Positions 35,750 to 44,860 of a DNA stretch of 64,000 bases are shown in pieces. Source of the stretch: Candidatus Desulfovibrio trichonymphae (GTDB taxonomy: Bacteria; Desulfobacterota; Desulfovibrionia; Desulfovibrionales; Desulfovibrionaceae). How positions within the stretch are numbered: the first letter of the stretch is position 1; each line of letters starts with the position of its first letter. The notes beneath the pieces are model-generated. The model was not told the DNA's origin. It did not search any database and saw only the letters and a list, made by a program, of their open reading frames with translations. The stretch covers positions 310,001 to 374,000 of the forward strand of contig NZ_AP017368.1 of the NCBI RefSeq assembly GCF_002355955.1. Direction: 5' to 3'. The translations under genes and the position numbers were made by a program.

Positions 35750-36140
35750 CAGATGACGTTCATCGTTCCGCACAAGCTACAGCAACAGCCAGTCAGGTTC
35801 AATATGACATCCCTAAGAATGGCAGCCAGTTGCCCTTGAACGGGTGGGCCGAATAAAAGCAGATAACGGCTGTTCATTGATCAAAAGATCAAGCAGAGTG
35901 CTCAGCCTGCGCATATCTTTGTCGCATTTTTGCATCCGCTTCACATTAACACCGACTATATCCCCAAATCCGCAAACAGATCATGGACAGACGCGTTTCA
36001 AGCTCCGGTACAGGACGGCACTGCGCATCCAGCCCGTTTTCATCCATCATTTGTCCGCCAAACCGGGCAATCAGATCGGCCACCAGAGCAAGGCACTCCG
36101 CCGGAACGACTATTTGTGCGCAAACTGTCTGTTGTGTTTG
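35750..36140 (-). pseudogene. Unidentified degraded coding fragments between csm1 and can2
   Basis: The 585-base gap between csm1 and the CARF nuclease has two protein-like stretches on the minus strand. The first (about 35956-36140) reads VVPAECLALVADLIARFGGQ, then PVPELETRLSMI, and shifts frame to end LFADLGI-stop. The second (about 35760-35944) has an ATG-started MQKCDKDMRRLSTLLDLLIN and, in another frame, RYLLLFGPPVQGQLAAILRD. Both are helix-rich and broken. I do not recognise a family. Their position suggests former type III accessory or cas genes. No CRISPR repeats were seen here. Confidence 0.4.
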
Positions 36141-36216
36141 TATTTGGGGTATCGTTTTTTTTGGAGTATTTTATCCCAGTTATGCCAAAGTCAAATTTTT
36201 TTATGGATCCACAGGT

Positions 36217-37363
36217 TCATTTTTCCGCAATCCATTGTTCCAAAAGATTTTTGAGATTACGCAGGTCATCTTTTTGTACAACTTTAATGACGTATTTTCG
36301 CGCTCTCTTTCCGTGCGGTGTTCTGGTTGACTCGTCCAGTCCCCGCCAACTGACAAGCATTGCCTTGGTTTTCAGACCTGTTTCGACCATGAGCGTCTTG
36401 AGCTTGTACAATGCTGCGCTACCGTTTTCATGTTCCAGTCGCGCTGTTTTACATTCGATCAGATGCAAACAATTCTTTGCCAGAAAGGCAACGTCCGCTT
36501 CATTTTTCACGCCCTGTACATGGCTTTTGATTGTCAGATTACGGGCTTTGTCCTGAATTTTTTTGTCCAGCTTCAAGAGTGTCTCATATACATATTCTTC
36601 AAGCCAGCCGCCGCACACATACCGACGTGCCGATTCATCTGTAAACGCAAATCTCCTGTCGTCAAAATCCAACAATTTACAGTCGGAACTCAATTTTAAC
36701 AGAGGCAGCGTATTAGAATGGTTCGGCGGTGTGAGATTGAAATCCAGCATTTGTTCGTTTCTAGGTGCTGACACAAGGCCATTCAACACACGCAATGCCT
36801 CTTTATATTTTGTCGGGTCATTAACCAGTGCGTTAGTAAAAGCGGGAATGTTTTTCAGAGAATTTTCTGATGGATTAGCAGTATATCCATACCCCAGCAG
36901 ATAGTCCTGTAGTCGCAAATTGCCGAAGGGGTACGGTCATCATGGTGTCTGGATCCAATTTGCCGGCATTGTGCATGACGAGTGCGCTGTTGTCTCTTTC
37001 TATCATATAAAACACCGGCAGGCCTTCCATGGCGAACATGGACTGGGCGGCAATGGTCATGATTTTTGTGCCGCCCGTCAGGTTTAGCGCAAGCTTTTGC
37101 TGTTCATTGTCGGTCAGTATATTGAGCAGTTTTTCTCGTATTTCATTAAAATTATAGGCGTCCTGAATTTCAACAGTTTCTGATGCAATGCCGTGCTTTT
37201 TCAGCACCGCAGCCAGGCCTTTTGCTTTCATTTTGGTGGAGACAAGCATAATGACCCTTTTCGCCTTTGGGCCAAGATTGTTATCCACCGCGGGCAGGAG
37301 ATTCGGGGCGATCTGATCGGAAACAAGGCAGACATGCACGTCAATATCAAAGGTCATCGTCAT
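36217..37363 (-). pseudogene. Can2/Card1-type CARF nuclease (DUF1887), split by a frameshift
   Basis: The upstream part (37363 to about 36925) is a CARF domain with VHVCLVSDQIAPNLLPAV at the start and the ligand-binding LNLTGGTKIMTIAAQ. The downstream part, one frame over from about 36918, starts LQDYLLGYGYTA and carries a PD-(D/E)xK nuclease domain: GGWLEEYVYETLLKL (Glu), NEADVAFLAKN (Asp) and HLIECKTA (ExK). Together they match the ~370-residue cyclic-oligoadenylate-activated Can2/Card1 nucleases of type III CRISPR systems. The single shift lies in the linker, so each half is otherwise intact; the nuclease half alone would lack its activator domain. A sequencing error is possible. Confidence 0.87.
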
Positions 37364-37655
37364 CCTCCATTGCGTTTATGGAATAACGCTGCAAGCGCGC
37401 CTGTGCCGCTTCCAGATCGTCGGCCGACAGGGGCATGCCCCGCTGTGACTCGTCGGTCGTCAGCACCAGAGAATAGAATTTCGCGCCCCGGCGGCAAATC
37501 TCTGCCGCGAGGTCAAAGGGCAGGGTGCCCATAACAATATCACCCGCACAAATGTCCTGCGCGTCCAGATGCGCGACACGGCGGTCAATCAAAATTGCCC
37601 TGCGCCGTGCCCATTCAAGCGCGCCGGGGTGGCGCGTTACAAACCAGCGCGTCAT
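37347..37655 (-). CDS. csx16: Csx16 family CRISPR-associated protein
   Basis: This 102-residue protein has the Csx16 (VVA1548-type) pattern: FVTRHPGALEWARRR at the N-terminus, VAHLDAQDICAGDIVMGTLPFDLAAEICRRGAKFYSL, and a C-terminal SADDLEAAQARLQRYSI. The family accompanies type III CRISPR loci and has been proposed to degrade cyclic tetra-adenylate (ring nuclease). It overlaps the start of the CARF nuclease gene by 17 bases, which fits an activator plus off-switch pair. It is the only uninterrupted CRISPR gene here. The acidic C-terminal end (MEDDDDL) is unusual. Confidence 0.85.
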   Translation of the reverse strand: MTRWFVTRHPGALEWARRRAILIDRRVAHLDAQDICAGDIVMGTLPFDLAAEICRRGAKFYSLVLTTDESQRGMPLSADDLEAAQARLQRYSINAMEDDDDL

Positions 37656-37685
37656 AAATACGCTTTTACTCTTTGTATTTTATTG

Positions 37686-37716
37686 ATGTTAGCATTGCGC
37701 ATAAGCACGGTGTCAA
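37686..37716 (-). promoter_or_regulatory. Candidate promoter of csx16-can2
   Basis: TTGACA (37711-37716) and TAACAT (37686-37691) are 19 bases apart on the minus strand, 30 bases before csx16. The spacing is longer than ideal. It is in the short gap after the rsmA stop, so the CRISPR relic may still be transcribed independently. Confidence 0.35.
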
Positions 37717-37727
37717 GTAAGAACTGT

Positions 37728-38705
37728 TCAAGATGAGATGGCTTCCCCGTCCGGGATGGCAAAGCCGTCTTCAAACTGCGCCGTCATTTTGCCTTTCACG
37801 GCGCGGAGGCGTCTTTTGTCGACATTTTTCAATCCTTGCAGGGCCACGGGCACCGCTGTCTTTTCGCCTCTCAGCAAACCCATGGTGTGTGCGCCCTCAC
37901 TCAATCTTTGAAAATCTGTTGTCGACAGCGATTCCGACCGCTGTGTCGGGGCAATGCCCAACGTGTTGAGGAGGCCGGTCATTGCGGACAGTCCGGCCTG
38001 CCGAAAAATGGCGGCAAGCTGTTTGCGCCGCTGCTGAAAACAGAGATGAAGCAGCCGTGCCAGAGTCCGCGGGTATGCCGGTCGTTTAGCGATGGGGAGA
38101 GGTTCAAGGGAGAGGACAACGGATTCTACCCTGGGAGGGGGAGTGAAGGCGCCGCTCCCGACCTTGAATGCGGCGTCTGGCCGTGCAAAAGCCTGTACCC
38201 AGACAGAGAGTGCGCCGTAATGCCTGCTGTCCGGCTGCGCTGCCATTCGCTGTCCGACTTCATTTTGAACCATGAATACAGCCCTGATGAGACCTGTGCT
38301 TTGAGAAACAATATTCCAGACAAGACGGGAGGCAATATTATACGGAAGATTACCGATGATTTTCCAGGGATACCCGATGTGTATGCGTCGCCAGTCAAAA
38401 TGGAGAGCATCCATAAGCACCGGCATTGTACGCGCTCTCTCAGAACAACGGCATTCTGCAAGGCAATGGCTGTCTTTTTCGATTAGCAGCAATTGTCTGT
38501 GAGGCCGTGTTTCAAGCAGACGCGTCAAGGCGCCGCGCCCCGGACCTATTTCAAGAATGCGGTCTTCGGGCTCCGGCTTAAGAAGAGCAACGATGCGCGC
38601 GCAGATATCATTGTTGTGCAGGAAGTGCTGGCCAAGGCTTTTTTTAGCGCGTGGCCGCCGCACCGCAGTATTGTTTGCGGAAGGCACGGCAGGGCTATGG
38701 CGCAT
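37728..38705 (-). CDS. rsmA: 16S rRNA (adenine1518/1519-N6)-dimethyltransferase
   Basis: This 325-residue KsgA-type enzyme dimethylates two adenines near the 3' end of 16S rRNA during 30S maturation. RAKKSLGQHFLHN leads to the SAM motif ILEIGPGRGALTRLL, the acidic LLIEKD, the catalytic IIGNLPYNIAS, and the C-terminal domain with FTPPPRVESVVL and LCFQQRRKQLAAIFR. The family usually has ~265-290 residues. Here about 20 residues precede the conserved start, and about 45 (after HTMGLLRG) follow the usual end, so the original stop may have been lost. The start at 38705 overlaps the EF-G relic by 11 bases. Confidence 0.93.
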   Translation of the reverse strand: MRHSPAVPSANNTAVRRPRAKKSLGQHFLHNNDICARIVALLKPEPEDRILEIGPGRGALTRLLETRPHRQLLLIEKDSHCLAECRCSERARTMPVLMDALHFDWRRIHIGYPWKIIGNLPYNIASRLVWNIVSQSTGLIRAVFMVQNEVGQRMAAQPDSRHYGALSVWVQAFARPDAAFKVGSGAFTPPPRVESVVLSLEPLPIAKRPAYPRTLARLLHLCFQQRRKQLAAIFRQAGLSAMTGLLNTLGIAPTQRSESLSTTDFQRLSEGAHTMGLLRGEKTAVPVALQGLKNVDKRRLRAVKGKMTAQFEDGFAIPDGEAISS

Positions 38706-39790
38706 CAAAGCGGTCAAAAGTCTGTGACAGGCCGGCCCTGCCCTGTGTGGCCGAACGCAGCGCGGTAGAAAAGCCGAACAGTTTGCGCAAAGGCGCACTG
38801 CCGCGTAAAAGCTTTTGCCCGGTGTGATCGTCAAGAGAATCCACCTTGCCGCTGCAAGTGCTCAGCGTGCTTATGGCAGGGCCGAGGAATTCTGCAGGCA
38901 GGTTGATTTCGACGCGCATGATCGGCTCTAGGGCCGACGGGCACGCCTTGTTGACGGCTTCTCTCAGCGCTTGTCCTGCAGCCGTGTGACAGCCGGGAGC
39001 AGTTGTCAGCCCTTCATGGTGTGCCACACCGGTCACAGACACTGAGGCATCCACGACGGGCAATCCGCTTGCGCCGCCGCTCTGCAGGGCGTCATGCACA
39101 CCGTCCAATGCTGCCTGCAAGAGGTTCCCGGGCAAGTTTTTTTGCGCTTCGGCAGTGTTTTGCAAAGAATCGTCGACAGTCACTAAATTGCCTGCCAGAC
39201 GCTGTCTTGGACGCACGCGGAGGGAAACAGCGCCGTGGTGGCGTTCCTTGCCGAGTTTTTTGTCAAAAAGAACAGACGACTCCGCCTCTCCGGTAACAGT
39301 TTCGCGCTGCACCACCTGCGGACGTTCCGTACGCGGACCGATGCCGAATTCTCTGCGCATGCGTTCCAGCAGTATGTCCAGATGCAGTTCGCCCATGCCG
39401 GAAACCAGACGCGCCCCTGATTCGTCATCAAGCCGCACAAGCAGGGTGGTGTCTTCTTCAGCATACCTGCGCAAGGCTTCATCCATGATTTTGCCTTCAT
39501 CAGTGTTGAGCGGTTTAAGCAACAGTGTGATGACAGGCGTGTAAGCTTCAATGGCTTCCAGAGAGACTTCACGCGCAGGTCGTGCAGGCCGAGACGATTG
39601 TAATGCCGCGCTCCTGTTCCTCGGGCAGATAATCCATTGTGGCAGCGCCGTCATGCACTTCGCCCATGCGGCGGATCTTGTGCGTATCGAAGAGCATCCT
39701 TTCGGAAAGTGTTGTTTTGCCCGCGTCAATGTGAGCGATAATTCCGATATTGCGGATGTCTGGCAGCGCATGCATGATGTCACTCCGCAT
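38695..39790 (-). pseudogene. EF-G-like GTPase (fusA paralogue) with internal deletion
   Basis: The start [20 protein letters not shown] leads through the P-loop AHIDAGKTT to [12 protein letters not shown], the G2 region, and then stops. Immediately downstream in another frame come TPVITLLLKPLNTDEGK, GMGELHLDILLERMR, and domains IV and V to the natural end. About 300 residues (rest of the G domain and domain II) are deleted at about 39575, and the join is out of frame. The family is the ~680-residue EF-G-like protein group, a paralogue rather than the main fusA. The 3' part shares a frame with hflX debris, giving a chimeric open frame. Confidence 0.88.
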
Positions 39791-41363
39791 GCGGATATTG
39801 TGTGTCTTGCCGGCGCGTGAGGAGGCGCTCTACGTGTTCCGGCAACAATGCAAGCCCCTCTCCATTTTTTGCGGAAACGGGCAGGGCATGAGCAAAAGCG
39901 TCTGCAAGGCCGGTTTTTGTTGTGGAGGAAACTTGATCCCATTGCAGAAATTTGTTGCAAAAGATCAGGGTGAGACGCATCCGCGACATGAATCAGGATA
40001 TCAGCGTATTCCAATTCTTCCAGTGTGCCGCGGAAAGCTTTCCGTAGTTCGTTCGGCAGGTTACGTATAAAGCCTACGGTGTCTGCTATAATGATTTCCC
40101 GCATGGACGGGAAATGCATTCGTCGCGCAGTCGTGTCAAGAGTGGCGAAAAGTTTGTTTTGCACCAGACACCGAGAATGAGTCAGCATGTTCAGCAGTGT
40201 CGTTTTTCCGGCATTTGTGTAGCCTACAAGGGCCGCTGAGGGAAGTCCCTTCTGTGAACGCCGGTTTTGCGTCAGGGAACGTTGGCGATGTATCTGCTCA
40301 AGTTCTTTGCGGATATGCGTCGTGCGCTCGCGGCAGCGACGGCGGTCTGTTTCCAGTTTTGTTTCTCCAGGGCCGCGACCTCCAATGCCGCCCGTCAGGC
40401 GGTCCATGGCCCGGTTCTTGCCGACAATGCGAGGTTGGGTATAGCGCAACTGAGCCAGTTCAACCTGAAGTTTGTCTGTTTTTGTGACAGCATGCTGGGC
40501 GAAAATATCAAGAATCAGCTGTGTGCGGTCTATGACTTTGCGTTCTGTTATGTCAGACAGATTGTGCAGTTGGGCTGGTGTGAGCTCGCCGTCAAAGACA
40601 AGCATTGCCGATCCGGACTGCAAGGCCTGCACCTCCAGTTCCGCGACCTTGCCCTTGTCCAGAATCAGGTTTGCATTGATTTGCTTCATACGCTGTATTA
40701 TACGGCCTGTGACGGTCAGTCCCGCTGTGCCGCAAGCGCGGTCAGCTCGTCGAGGTTGCGCTCCTGCACGGTTTGCGGATTGGACGCAACAGAGACCAGG
40801 AGCGCGCGCGAGGCGTCCGGTGTCGCATCGCGGGCAAGTTCTGTCTCCAAAATTGCGGCTGTGGCGGCAAAGCACGCTTCTGTGTGATCCCAGGGCAGAG
40901 GCCTTTCTACATGATAGGGTTTGTCTGCAGCCCCGTGAGGCAGGAGATGTGCTGATTGCCACTGTACGGGATTGCCTTCCGGACTGACGCAGAGTGCAAT
41001 AACGGCGTCAAGACGCAGAAAAAGCATATCTATCCATAAGGTCTTCAGCGCTTACGCCGTCAGCAGTGAGGTGGGTGTGCAGCAGACGCAGGCCGCGTAA
41101 GCGTTCAGCGCCCGTGCGGGCATAGGGCAGTTCGGGAATCAGTATGCTGCCCGCCTTGCCTACGAACACCATGTTCACCCGACCTTTGCGGGGTCAATGA
41201 GCAGGCCGATTTGTCGTCCAAGCGCGCATGAAAGCCGGGCCAGCTCGCGGGCCTGATCAGTAGTATAGACGTCTGCAGCCGGGAAACGACGGTTGAAAAG
41301 ACGATTCAACGCGTTAATCTGGCTCGGCTTCAGCCCTTGCAGGTTGCCTTCAGGTCGAGGGAT
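39780..41363 (-). pseudogene. hflX: HflX ribosome-associated GTPase with four lesions
   Basis: HflX homology spans the interval but is disrupted. The expected start reads ATC, 6 bases after AGGAG. A one-base shift in a C-run near 41195 separates RQIGLLID from RKGRVNMVFVG. Another near 40725 splits ERNLDELTAL from GLTVTGRIIQ. A deletion near 39970 removes ~20 residues, including the NK of the G4 motif, joining LLQQISA to WDQVSS out of frame. The P-loop VGYTNAGKTTLL and G3 DTVGF remain. HflX rescues stalled ribosomes and is dispensable in many bacteria. It lies just after purH, its former operon partner. Confidence 0.92.
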
Positions 41364-41372
41364 AATAAACTC

Positions 41373-41963
41373 CTATGGCCGCAGATAGGATGTGATCAGC
41401 GCGTCATAGCGTGAAGTGGACTCAACTGCCCGTGACGCCATGATTTGTCGAAATTCCAGGCTGACAGACATCTTGTTGGTTTTCAATTCGTCCATGGCCG
41501 CTTCATACCACCGGGAGGCGGGCAGCACGAGGATGCTGTGGAAATTTTTGGCTGCGGCCCGCAACATGCAGGGGCCGCCTATATCAATTTCTTCAACTAT
41601 TTTTTCAATGACAAGCTTTTGTTCCACCGCTCCCGCGAAATTGTAAAGGTTGACGCAAACCAGATCAAAAGGCTGAATGTCTTTTTCAGCAAGTGCGGCA
41701 AGGTGCGACGGATTATCCTTATTGGCCAGAATGCCGGCATGTATTTTGGGGTGCAGTGTCTTTACCCTGCCGTCCAGAATTTCAGGAAAACCTGTCACAT
41801 CGCTGACAGCGGTAACAGGCAGACCTGCCGCCTCAAGCGTTTTTTGCGTGCCTCCCGTGGAGATTACTTCAACATTCCGCATGGTGAGAAAAGCGGCGAA
41901 ATCTACAAGGCCGTTTTTATCGGTCACGCTCAAAATGGCGCGGCGGATTGGCAGCATTTGCAT
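41373..41963 (-). CDS. purH: IMP cyclohydrolase (PurH N-terminal domain only)
   Basis: This 196-residue protein has only the MGS-like cyclohydrolase domain of PurH, which closes FAICAR to IMP in the last purine step. It shows RRAILSVTDKNGLVDFA, ISTGGTQKTLEAAGLPV, GFPEILDGRVKTLHPKIHAG, NLYNFAGAV and EEIDIGGPCMLRAAAKN. The AICAR formyltransferase domain (~320 residues) that normally follows is absent. The clean end RYDALITSYL, shortly before a stop, suggests a natural stand-alone form, so a separate formyltransferase gene is expected elsewhere. GGAGGAG lies about 8 bases before the start. Confidence 0.92.
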   Translation of the reverse strand: MQMLPIRRAILSVTDKNGLVDFAAFLTMRNVEVISTGGTQKTLEAAGLPVTAVSDVTGFPEILDGRVKTLHPKIHAGILANKDNPSHLAALAEKDIQPFDLVCVNLYNFAGAVEQKLVIEKIVEEIDIGGPCMLRAAAKNFHSILVLPASRWYEAAMDELKTNKMSVSLEFRQIMASRAVESTSRYDALITSYLRP

Positions 41964-42195
41964 TGTACAGTCTCCTCCGTCCCGTCGGGTGTTCCGATTG
42001 CGGCCATATGCGGCAGGTCCCTTTCATCTTAGGGGGCAGTTTACAAGAAAAGAGCGCTGTTCGCAATGATTGCAAATTGATTGTACCACAGCCCACAAAA
42101 GCAGTTGCGACCAGAGAGACGCTTTGCTACAACAAGCAGGCGCGGACGATCCTGTTTCAAGCCGCAACGGCTTATTACTTTAAACACAACACGCC

Positions 42196-43236
42196 ATGAC
42201 AGCAAATTCTCTAGAGAAACATATTCTGGGCATCCTTTGCAGCGTCTTTGACGCTTATTCGGCTGTGCTTTTCCAACCTGACGATCATGGCGAAGCCCAT
42301 CATCTGGCCGCTTTCTTCAGCCTTGGGGATAAAATTGCACCGGCGGCTTCCATTTTGCCGGGAAAAGGTCTTGTCGGCTGGATAATTCGCAACCGCCAGC
42401 CGCTGCTGGTTCCTAATTTTGATCAGCGACAAAGCAATCTGGGTTACTACACGGATGGTGAAGAAGTCGGCATTAAAGCCTTTATGGGGTGTCAGGTGCC
42501 CGCAGGCGGCGCGTTGTGCGTGGACAGCAAGCGGCAATACTCTTTTTCCGACAAGGATCACAAAATATTACAACTTTTCGCTGAGTTGGTTTCATGTCAG
42601 AAAAGTTCCGGGAGCCGTCAGGATACTGCCGCTGACATTCCCCGCTATTTTGCAGAGCTGGGGATTATCCAGGATTTGCGTTTTCGTTACAAACACTGGC
42701 CGCAATTCCTGCGGAACTATTTGCGCACCATGACGGAGGCTACCGGGTTTGAGTACAGCGCGTTTGCTTCAGTGGACGTTCCCGGAGAAACCTATCGCGT
42801 GGAATGTGAATCAGCTCCTTTGTTGCTTTCCGGGGGAAAACAGCTTGTTTTGCCTATGGGCAGCGGCATTGCAGGATGGGTTTTTCGTAATGAGCAACCT
42901 GTTGTCGCAGAGGGGGCGCATGGTGCTCCGACATCAATGCTGTTTGGAAAACTGCCTGAAACTGTTCCTGATTTTCAGGCAGTAATCTGCATGCCGATGA
43001 TGGTCAACAAATCAACCCGTGGCGTATTATGTCTGGCGCATACAGGCGAACTGCCCGTTGACGAAGCCATGCGCAGCTTTGTGCGCCAGTCTGTTGATCA
43101 TCTGGCGCTTTTCTTGGAAAATCTTTATCTTAAAAACAGGTTGCGATCAATATTGCCAAAAGCCAAGGTACACAGCGAAGGTTCACATGTGTATGATCCC
43201 GACAATGCGCCTGAACCACGGCATGAAGAATCTTGA
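42196..43236 (+). CDS. Two-GAF-domain protein upstream of mreB
   Basis: This 346-residue cytoplasmic protein has two GAF-like modules. The first spans about residues 10-130 (LPGKGLVGWIIRNRQPLLVPNFD, GALCVDSKRQYSFSDKDHKIL). The second spans about 180-320 (LPMGSGIAGWVFRNEQPVV, VICMPMMVNKSTRGVLCLAH, and a C-terminal helix SVDHLALFLENLYLKNRLR). No kinase, cyclase or HTH domain follows; the tail is short and polar. The ligand is unknown. The gene ends 2 bases before the mreB start, so its product may sense a signal tied to cell shape or growth. Confidence 0.85.
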   Translation: MTANSLEKHILGILCSVFDAYSAVLFQPDDHGEAHHLAAFFSLGDKIAPAASILPGKGLVGWIIRNRQPLLVPNFDQRQSNLGYYTDGEEVGIKAFMGCQVPAGGALCVDSKRQYSFSDKDHKILQLFAELVSCQKSSGSRQDTAADIPRYFAELGIIQDLRFRYKHWPQFLRNYLRTMTEATGFEYSAFASVDVPGETYRVECESAPLLLSGGKQLVLPMGSGIAGWVFRNEQPVVAEGAHGAPTSMLFGKLPETVPDFQAVICMPMMVNKSTRGVLCLAHTGELPVDEAMRSFVRQSVDHLALFLENLYLKNRLRSILPKAKVHSEGSHVYDPDNAPEPRHEES

Positions 43237-43238
43237 CA

Positions 43239-44264
43239 ATGTTTTTTCAGCGTTTTCTTCGTTTTTTTTCTCAGGATATCGCCATGGATCTGGGAACGGC
43301 CAACACGTTGCTGTATATCAGAACACACGGCATCGTGATCAATGAACCATCAGTGGTCGCCATTGATCTGCAGAAAAAGGCCGTTATTGCCGTCGGTGCC
43401 GGTGCCAAGCAATTTCTGGGGCGTACGCCGCAAGGCATCAGGGCTGTTCGCCCCATGAAGGACGGCGTTATCGCCGATTTTGACGTGACGCATGCAATGA
43501 TAGCCTATTTTGTGAGAAAGGCGATTACCGGACTGTGTCTTGTCAAGCCGTCCATGGTGATCTGTGTTCCCACCGGCATTACCCAGGTGGAAAAAAAGGC
43601 CGTCATTGATTCTGCCTTACTGGCGGGCGCAGCGAGCATATCACTGGTCGAAGAGCCGATGGCAGCGGCTATTGGCGCGGATCTTCCCATACATGAACCG
43701 CTCGGCAACATGGTGCTGGACATCGGCGGTGGGACAAGCGAGGTCGCGGTCATAACCATGGCGGGCACTGCCGCCGCACAGTCAGTGCGCGTGGCCGGGG
43801 ACGTCATGAACATGGCTGTTCAGCGTTTTATGCGGGATGTATTTCGTATGGATCTCGGGGACAATACCGCGGAGAATGTGAAAATAATTCTGGGTTCCGC
43901 CGTGCCCCAGCCCAACGCGTCTGCGTTGGAGGTGTCCGGCAAAGATCTGATTCAGGGAACGCCGAAGGTTGTTACCGTCACTGAAGGGCATATTCGTGAG
44001 GCATTGCGTGAACCCGTTCAGGCTATTTTAAATGTGGTCTTGCGAACACTGGAAAAAACGCCGCCTGAACTGTCTGCGGATATTTACCGTAACGGCATGC
44101 TGATGGCCGGCGGCGGCTCCCTGCTGAAAGGGCTGGATCAGTTTATCGCGCGTGAAACACATTTGAAAGTCTTTGTGGATAAAAATCCGCTGACAACTGT
44201 TCTGCGGGGCACGGCCCGCGCTATGCTCGACAGAAAAACATATAATTCTGTTTTTATAAACTGA
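43239..44264 (+). CDS. mreB: Rod shape-determining protein MreB
   Basis: This 341-residue actin-like ATPase organises lateral cell-wall synthesis. Features are an amphipathic N-terminal membrane-binding helix (MFFQRFLRFFSQD), phosphate 1 DLGTANTLLYI, VICVPTGITQVEKKAV, EEPMAAAIGADLPI, phosphate 2 VLDIGGGTSEVAVI, and the adenosine motif LMAGGGSLLKGLDQFI. The ATG at 43239 follows the GAF gene by two bases, so translation is coupled. mreC and mreD do not follow; a Nudix gene on the other strand does. Length and motifs are normal. Confidence 0.95.
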   Translation: MFFQRFLRFFSQDIAMDLGTANTLLYIRTHGIVINEPSVVAIDLQKKAVIAVGAGAKQFLGRTPQGIRAVRPMKDGVIADFDVTHAMIAYFVRKAITGLCLVKPSMVICVPTGITQVEKKAVIDSALLAGAASISLVEEPMAAAIGADLPIHEPLGNMVLDIGGGTSEVAVITMAGTAAAQSVRVAGDVMNMAVQRFMRDVFRMDLGDNTAENVKIILGSAVPQPNASALEVSGKDLIQGTPKVVTVTEGHIREALREPVQAILNVVLRTLEKTPPELSADIYRNGMLMAGGGSLLKGLDQFIARETHLKVFVDKNPLTTVLRGTARAMLDRKTYNSVFIN

Positions 44265-44341
44265 CATGCTGTGATAACGCGCGCAGTGCGGAGCTTTTGG
44301 CGACTGTTGTTTTTTGAACAAAAATTACGAGCAATGCCTGC

Positions 44342-44860
44342 TCAGAATGGTCGAATATAGCCGTTTTGTATGATTATGCGCATGTAAGGCGTGAGCATGT
44401 CCTTAAAATGCGTGTTCATGCCTTTAAGTTCATCATAATCCAGCAAGAGATGGTGTTCTGTACTGACTGCCAGTTCCGCAGCCGTCACCGCAGACAGCCG
44501 GGCTTCAAAAAACGTCGTGAACGATTGTCGGTTTTCCATACAAGGAGGGAAAATGCCGATTGGAACAATCCGTGAGGAACGCAGGTTCCAGTTGTCGTGG
44601 AGGGTGGTCGTTGCGCGGGTTTCAGCGGATTGCCCGGCCGGCACATGGGAAAAGGATGAAAAACTCCATCCCGACTGCGGCTGGAGTGTCAGCAAGACAC
44701 GCCCGCAGGCGTCACGAAGCAGCAGGGCGACAGTGCGGTGCGGCAGGCGCTGGTGCAGCACATTTTTATAGTCCATAATACCTATCGGCATGTTGCGACT
44801 GTCAACAATTTCAACACGGCGTTGCGTCTGCCTTAATCCCGGGTAGAGTTTTGTTGTCAT
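44342..44860 (-). CDS. Nudix-fold protein with a degenerate Nudix box
   Basis: This 172-residue protein resembles the isopentenyl-isomerase-like Nudix group: VEIVDSRNMPIGIMDYKNVL, RLPHRTVALLLRDACGRVLLTLQP, and a small helical C-terminal part with ELKGMNTHFKDMLTPYM. The Nudix box region reads PAGQSAETRATTTLHDNWNL, in which the REUxEE glutamates that bind Mg2+ are replaced, so hydrolase activity is doubtful. The start codon overlaps that of the divergent rimI by two bases. It may be a non-catalytic family member or an early pseudogene without a stop. Confidence 0.75.
   Translation of the reverse strand: MTTKLYPGLRQTQRRVEIVDSRNMPIGIMDYKNVLHQRLPHRTVALLLRDACGRVLLTLQPQSGWSFSSFSHVPAGQSAETRATTTLHDNWNLRSSRIVPIGIFPPCMENRQSFTTFFEARLSAVTAAELAVSTEHHLLLDYDELKGMNTHFKDMLTPYMRIIIQNGYIRPF

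Noticed and set aside
35930-36556. Plus-strand open frame of ~208 codons within the CRISPR relic
   Set aside because: Antisense to the nuclease domain and the fossil fragments; no motif or ribosome-binding site.
34184-37727. A full CRISPR array
   Set aside because: Only one repeat-like element found; no second copy with regular spacing on either strand.
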